Below, one piece after another: positions 52,022-54,997 of a stretch of 54,997 nucleotides of DNA (its first letter is position 1; each line of letters begins with the position of its first letter). Where the stretch lies: assembly GCA_947594855.1 (NCBI GenBank), contig CANQEL010000016.1:1-54997 (forward strand), given 5' to 3'. Made by a program: the position numbers and the translations under genes. This DNA comes from an uncultured Lachnospiraceae bacterium (GTDB taxonomy: Bacteria > Bacillota > Clostridia > Lachnospirales > Lachnospiraceae). The notes beneath the pieces were generated by a model. The model saw only the letters and a program-made list of their open reading frames with translations, did not search any database and was not told the origin of the DNA.

Positions 52022-54394
52022 TTATCTGTTTTCATTCACATACTTTTTCATCCTGTCCTGTATAACGCTTATGGTTTCGTCAAGCGATTTTCCCCCGGAA
52101 AAATATTTTTCCGCTTCTTCATAGACTATCCCATATCCCTTATTTTCTTCATACGGAACAATTATTTTTGAATGTTTTATCATATATCTTAATTCAGATA
52201 CATCTTTTTCAGTCGCCGGACATATATCATATACCGTACCGTCCTGGTCTTCATATTCGTCACTTATGGGCCTTACCGTCTGTCCGGTTTCGTCCATATA
52301 CTTTTCTGCCGCTGTATATCTTTTTAACATTTTTTCAAATTCTTCATTAGAAGCCGGAAATGAGTCTGAATCATCATATTCATCCGTAATGACCTGCTTT
52401 ATAAATTCCCATGCGCCGTCTTTTTGTTCTGACGCTGCGCTTATTGCAAATATTCCTCCATCCCCCGGCATCATATGTGAAAAGCCCCCTGCTTTATCCG
52501 GATAGCCAATATATGTATAATTTCCTTTGGAAGCAGCGTTTCTTAATAATATATTATCCATGCAAAATATATAATCTTCCATAAAAAGCAAATCTTCTGA
52601 CCCAAAAGCCTTATTTCCATTAAGCGTAAAATCAGCGCCTCCCTCATCAGGGAATGAGTTGCAGAATTCCATGAATTTTCTGAATTCTTCCCCATCAAAA
52701 AATACTTCTCCCGTATTCCAGTCAATGTATGAATCAATACTCTCTTTCAGTATAGTAAAAAATATATTGTTCTTATAATCAAAATCAATTGCCTTTGTAT
52801 TTTCTGGAGCCGAATCACAATACTCCATAAATGAATTTATATTCCAGTTGTCTTTATATTTATTAAGGGCTTTTTCATGTCCCGCCATAGAAGTAAGCGT
52901 AAAATTTCTCAGCAGATAATACTGTTTGCCGTCCACAGCCGTACTGTCAAGCAGCCCCGGAACAAAATAATCCTTATTAAGAATGTCATCCTTTTCCATA
53001 AAAGGCGTCAAATCGCACAATATTCCTGCAGCAATAAACATATTTTTATCCACGCTTGATACGTCAATTATATCAGGCGCTTTGCCTGCCGTAATGTCAA
53101 GTGTAAGCGCATAAGCAGGATCCGACTTATTGTCATATGTCCTGTATTCTATTTTATACTTATCGCTCTTTTTATTAAACTCAACTATTTCCTGCCTTAT
53201 GATATCATTGTTTTCAAGCCCTGTAAGCGTAAGTACCTGCTTTTCCTTTTCATCTTCATCACTCTTTTTTAAAATGACGGCAGTTGTCATCCTGTCATAA
53301 ATTGTACCGTCATCTCCAATCATGCCGCACAAATAACTGTCATCACCGGCAGGCACGGCACTTTGCACATGTCCTCCGACTATCCCGCAGTCCATCCATT
53401 TAAGCAAAGGTGTAAGTGTATTATCTGACATATTGTATATGTACATATATGTATTATCTTTCAGAAGATATGAATCTCCTCCTGCGCATCCCAAAATAGA
53501 ATAATCGCATCCTTCTTTTGCTTCTTCTGCTTTATTGTCATTATCAGCTTCCCCAGTCATGGTATTTATAAATTCTCCTGCAGGTTCAAGCTTGCCATCG
53601 TCAAAACTGGCTGTCATATATTCATATCCCGGTTCGCTATTACTGCATTTTATCAGCATATCACCGTTATCATCAATACTGCTTCCTGCCATGGTTGCAT
53701 TTATATTCCATTCTATTTTCCCTATAAGCTCTTTATCAGGGTTCAGTTTAAATAAATATTCAATTTCATGATTATCATTTGTTTTCACGCCATATATGTT
53801 ACCGTAAGAATCAATATCTATATCCGAATCACTATACTCTTTTCCACCCATATATTCTTCCATTGTCTGCCACGATATCTCCGTACCATCGGCTGCCACG
53901 CTCCCAACTGCCTTTGTGAATCCATAAGCCCCATCATCAATGTCAGCTTCCGGGTTATATTTACTAAAAAATACAGCAAACGTACCGTCTTCATTAACAC
54001 AATACTCGTCAAAAACTTCATTATCATAATATTCCCTTTCGTATACCGGTTTTTTCTCTCCGGATTTCTTATTGTACTTCCATATGCCTGCCTTTATCTT
54101 AAGCTCATATTTATCATATAATGCGGTCTTTAATTCAGCATAATTATCGGGAGCATCTTTGCGAAGCCGGTTACTTTCTTCTATAAATTCATCCGGAATA
54201 TCAGGATTCTTCTCTGCAATAAAATATATGTCATCACCATATACCTTGATATGACTTATATCATTATACAAAAGGGCCTCATCAAGTTCACTGTACGTAT
54301 ATGTGCCAAGTTCCGGTTTTTTATTTTTACTGCATCCTGCAATGCACAGCAGTGATAAGCCTATACATACAGATAACATTATTTTTTTTAACAT
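52022..54394 (-). CDS. Solute-binding lipoprotein with propeller-like N-terminus (copy B)
   Basis: 790 residues. The first 21 residues equal copy A, the last 21 differ at one position (SLDETISVIQDRMKKYVNENR), and similarity runs throughout, densest in the solute-binding half (LCDLTPFMEKDDI, NWNTGEVFFDGEEFRKFMEF). Divergence is greatest in the propeller-like half, which suggests different targets. 36 nt upstream of copy A, so one transcript from tandem duplication. RBS GGAGGAGGGAGTTA. The region 54395-54550 upstream shows A+T-rich DNA only. Confidence 0.82.
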   Translation of the reverse strand: MLKKIMLSVCIGLSLLCIAGCSKNKKPELGTYTYSELDEALLYNDISHIKVYGDDIYFIAEKNPDIPDEFIEESNRLRKDAPDNYAELKTALYDKYELKIKAGIWKYNKKSGEKKPVYEREYYDNEVFDEYCVNEDGTFAVFFSKYNPEADIDDGAYGFTKAVGSVAADGTEISWQTMEEYMGGKEYSDSDIDIDSYGNIYGVKTNDNHEIEYLFKLNPDKELIGKIEWNINATMAGSSIDDNGDMLIKCSNSEPGYEYMTASFDDGKLEPAGEFINTMTGEADNDNKAEEAKEGCDYSILGCAGGDSYLLKDNTYMYIYNMSDNTLTPLLKWMDCGIVGGHVQSAVPAGDDSYLCGMIGDDGTIYDRMTTAVILKKSDEDEKEKQVLTLTGLENNDIIRQEIVEFNKKSDKYKIEYRTYDNKSDPAYALTLDITAGKAPDIIDVSSVDKNMFIAAGILCDLTPFMEKDDILNKDYFVPGLLDSTAVDGKQYYLLRNFTLTSMAGHEKALNKYKDNWNINSFMEYCDSAPENTKAIDFDYKNNIFFTILKESIDSYIDWNTGEVFFDGEEFRKFMEFCNSFPDEGGADFTLNGNKAFGSEDLLFMEDYIFCMDNILLRNAASKGNYTYIGYPDKAGGFSHMMPGDGGIFAISAASEQKDGAWEFIKQVITDEYDDSDSFPASNEEFEKMLKRYTAAEKYMDETGQTVRPISDEYEDQDGTVYDICPATEKDVSELRYMIKHSKIIVPYEENKGYGIVYEEAEKYFSGGKSLDETISVIQDRMKKYVNENR

Positions 54395-54550
54395 TAACTC
54401 CCTCCTCCGCTATTATAAAATACATAACATAAATTAGATTTTTCTATATGATATGTTTATAGTTTTATATTATATCTTATACCTTATATTGTCAAGTACC
54501 GATTTAAATATATATGCTTCTTTGCAAAATTTTTACGAATAATACTGATA

Positions 54551-54593
54551 CAAAAAGATGTAAGGTCTCTATCATTGATAAACATCTTACATC
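54551..54593 (-). terminator. Terminator of the heptad-repeat gene
   Basis: Minus strand GATGTAAG (54593-54586) and CTTACATC (54564-54557) pair over 8 bp, with a small TATCA/TGATA stem inside, followed by TTTTTG. It starts 29 nt after the stop codon. Confidence 0.7.
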
Positions 54594-54622
54594 CCATGAA
54601 ATTATTATACTTAATTTGCATT

Positions 54623-54997
54623 TTATGATATATTTTTCAATATCTGACTATGTTCTGCAACCACTGTTTTCAATACATCTACATCCTGCCTTATCTTATC
54701 TGTCTGTTCTGTTTTATCAACATATCTCTCGTATGTTGATACATAACAGGCTTCTATGTTTTGCAGGCGAGGCAGTATCTCATTTTCATTTTGAAATTTC
54801 AGATAACTAACATCATCCCTTAATAAACTCATGCTGCTTTCCAAAGAACCTACCCTATATTGCAGTGAACCAACATCTTCTTTGAGTGAACCCACTTCTT
54901 TTTTCAGTGACCCCACATCCTTTTTCAGTGACCCCACATCCTTTTTCAGTGACCCCACATCCTTTTTCAGTGACCCCACATCCTTTTTCAGTGACCC
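54623..54997 (-). CDS. Coiled-coil protein of heptad repeats (5' end outside window)
   Basis: The frame is open to the window edge; at least 124 residues with no start inside. The visible N-terminal part is a run of seven-residue units G-S-L-K-K-D-V, perfect at the edge and drifting inward (GSLKKEV, GSLKEDV, GSLQYRV, GSLESSM). Then about 75 non-repeated residues follow (VSYLKFQNENEILPRLQNIEACY ... DVLKTVVAEHSQILKNIS). Hydrophobic Leu and Val at positions 3 and 7 make a parallel coiled coil. The pattern is common in phage tail-fibre-like and surface proteins, but the missing part prevents assignment. Confidence 0.7.
   Translation of the reverse strand, partial: GSLKKDVGSLKKDVGSLKKDVGSLKKDVGSLKKEVGSLKEDVGSLQYRVGSLESSMSLLRDDVSYLKFQNENEILPRLQNIEACYVSTYERYVDKTEQTDKIRQDVDVLKTVVAEHSQILKNIS
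54842..54997. repeat. 21-bp tandem repeat array
   Basis: Units start every 21 bp at 54842, 54863, 54884, 54905, 54926, 54947, 54968 and 54989 (cut by the edge). The four complete units from 54905 are identical (CAGTGACCCCACATCC and five T); the three before carry increasing changes. The array continues beyond the window. Confidence 0.92.

Noticed and set aside
54842-54997. CRISPR array from regular 21-bp spacing
   Set aside because: There are no spacers; units are contiguous and in frame, coding a heptad coiled coil.

Overview
This window looks like a chromosomal segment of a low-GC, spore-forming clostridium, most likely Lachnospiraceae. Pointers are the spoVAD/spoVAE pair, the lipobox lipoproteins with a beta-propeller-like N-terminus, the C(S)RPECKH-type lipoprotein, the FtsX-type efflux operon and a LexA box of the Firmicute form (GAAC-N4-GTTC) in front of recA. 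No rRNA, tRNA or CRISPR array was seen.

Region 1 (1-13.7 kb) is an accessory, visibly more A+T-rich island. It holds the tail of a secreted protein, a stretch of hairpins and a broken small gene, a three-gene minus-strand operon (10068 to 1141), a decayed IS481-type transposase and a complete C-R-M restriction-modification operon. The three-gene operon is the most unusual part. It encodes a 2272-residue protein with a GHKL-type ATPase domain and a phosphoribosyltransferase-like motif, a receiver-like protein with a long insertion, and a DUF2971-like protein. The genes are 1-2 nt apart. It reads like a phosphorelay- or nucleotide-signalling-based conflict/defence system; that function is inference. 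The R-M operon has a NotI-family nuclease (four-cysteine iron site, D...ExQ active site), a beta-class SPPY methyltransferase and C-boxes overlapping two promoters.

Region 2 (13.7-18.5 kb) holds a membrane protein and a lipoprotein, followed by an AAA/DUF4143 ATPase. The first two lie between 61-bp direct repeats made from the ATPase 3' end; one copy overlaps the 3' end of the methyltransferase.

Region 3 (18.6-36.6 kb) is core genome: enolase, a possible type I toxin/antisense locus, rarA, yigZ, a class A PBP, ygiQ, uvrC, a Cof-type phosphatase, ftsH, pyrG, lspA, recJ and prmA. Genes are packed tightly, with several convergent pairs that touch or overlap.

Region 4 (36.6-44.5 kb) is one minus-strand efflux operon: three tandem membrane-fusion lipoproteins, a large FtsX-like permease and two ATPases, the last with a C-terminal AbrB-like domain. 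Region 5 (44.6-55 kb) has spoVAD-spoVAE, recA-recX under an SOS promoter, a DUF1653 gene, a KDPG aldolase fused to a VOC-like domain, two tandem paralogous solute-binding lipoproteins and, at the right edge, a coiled-coil protein made of 21-bp (heptad) repeats.

All calls come from reading sequence and motifs; no database search was possible.
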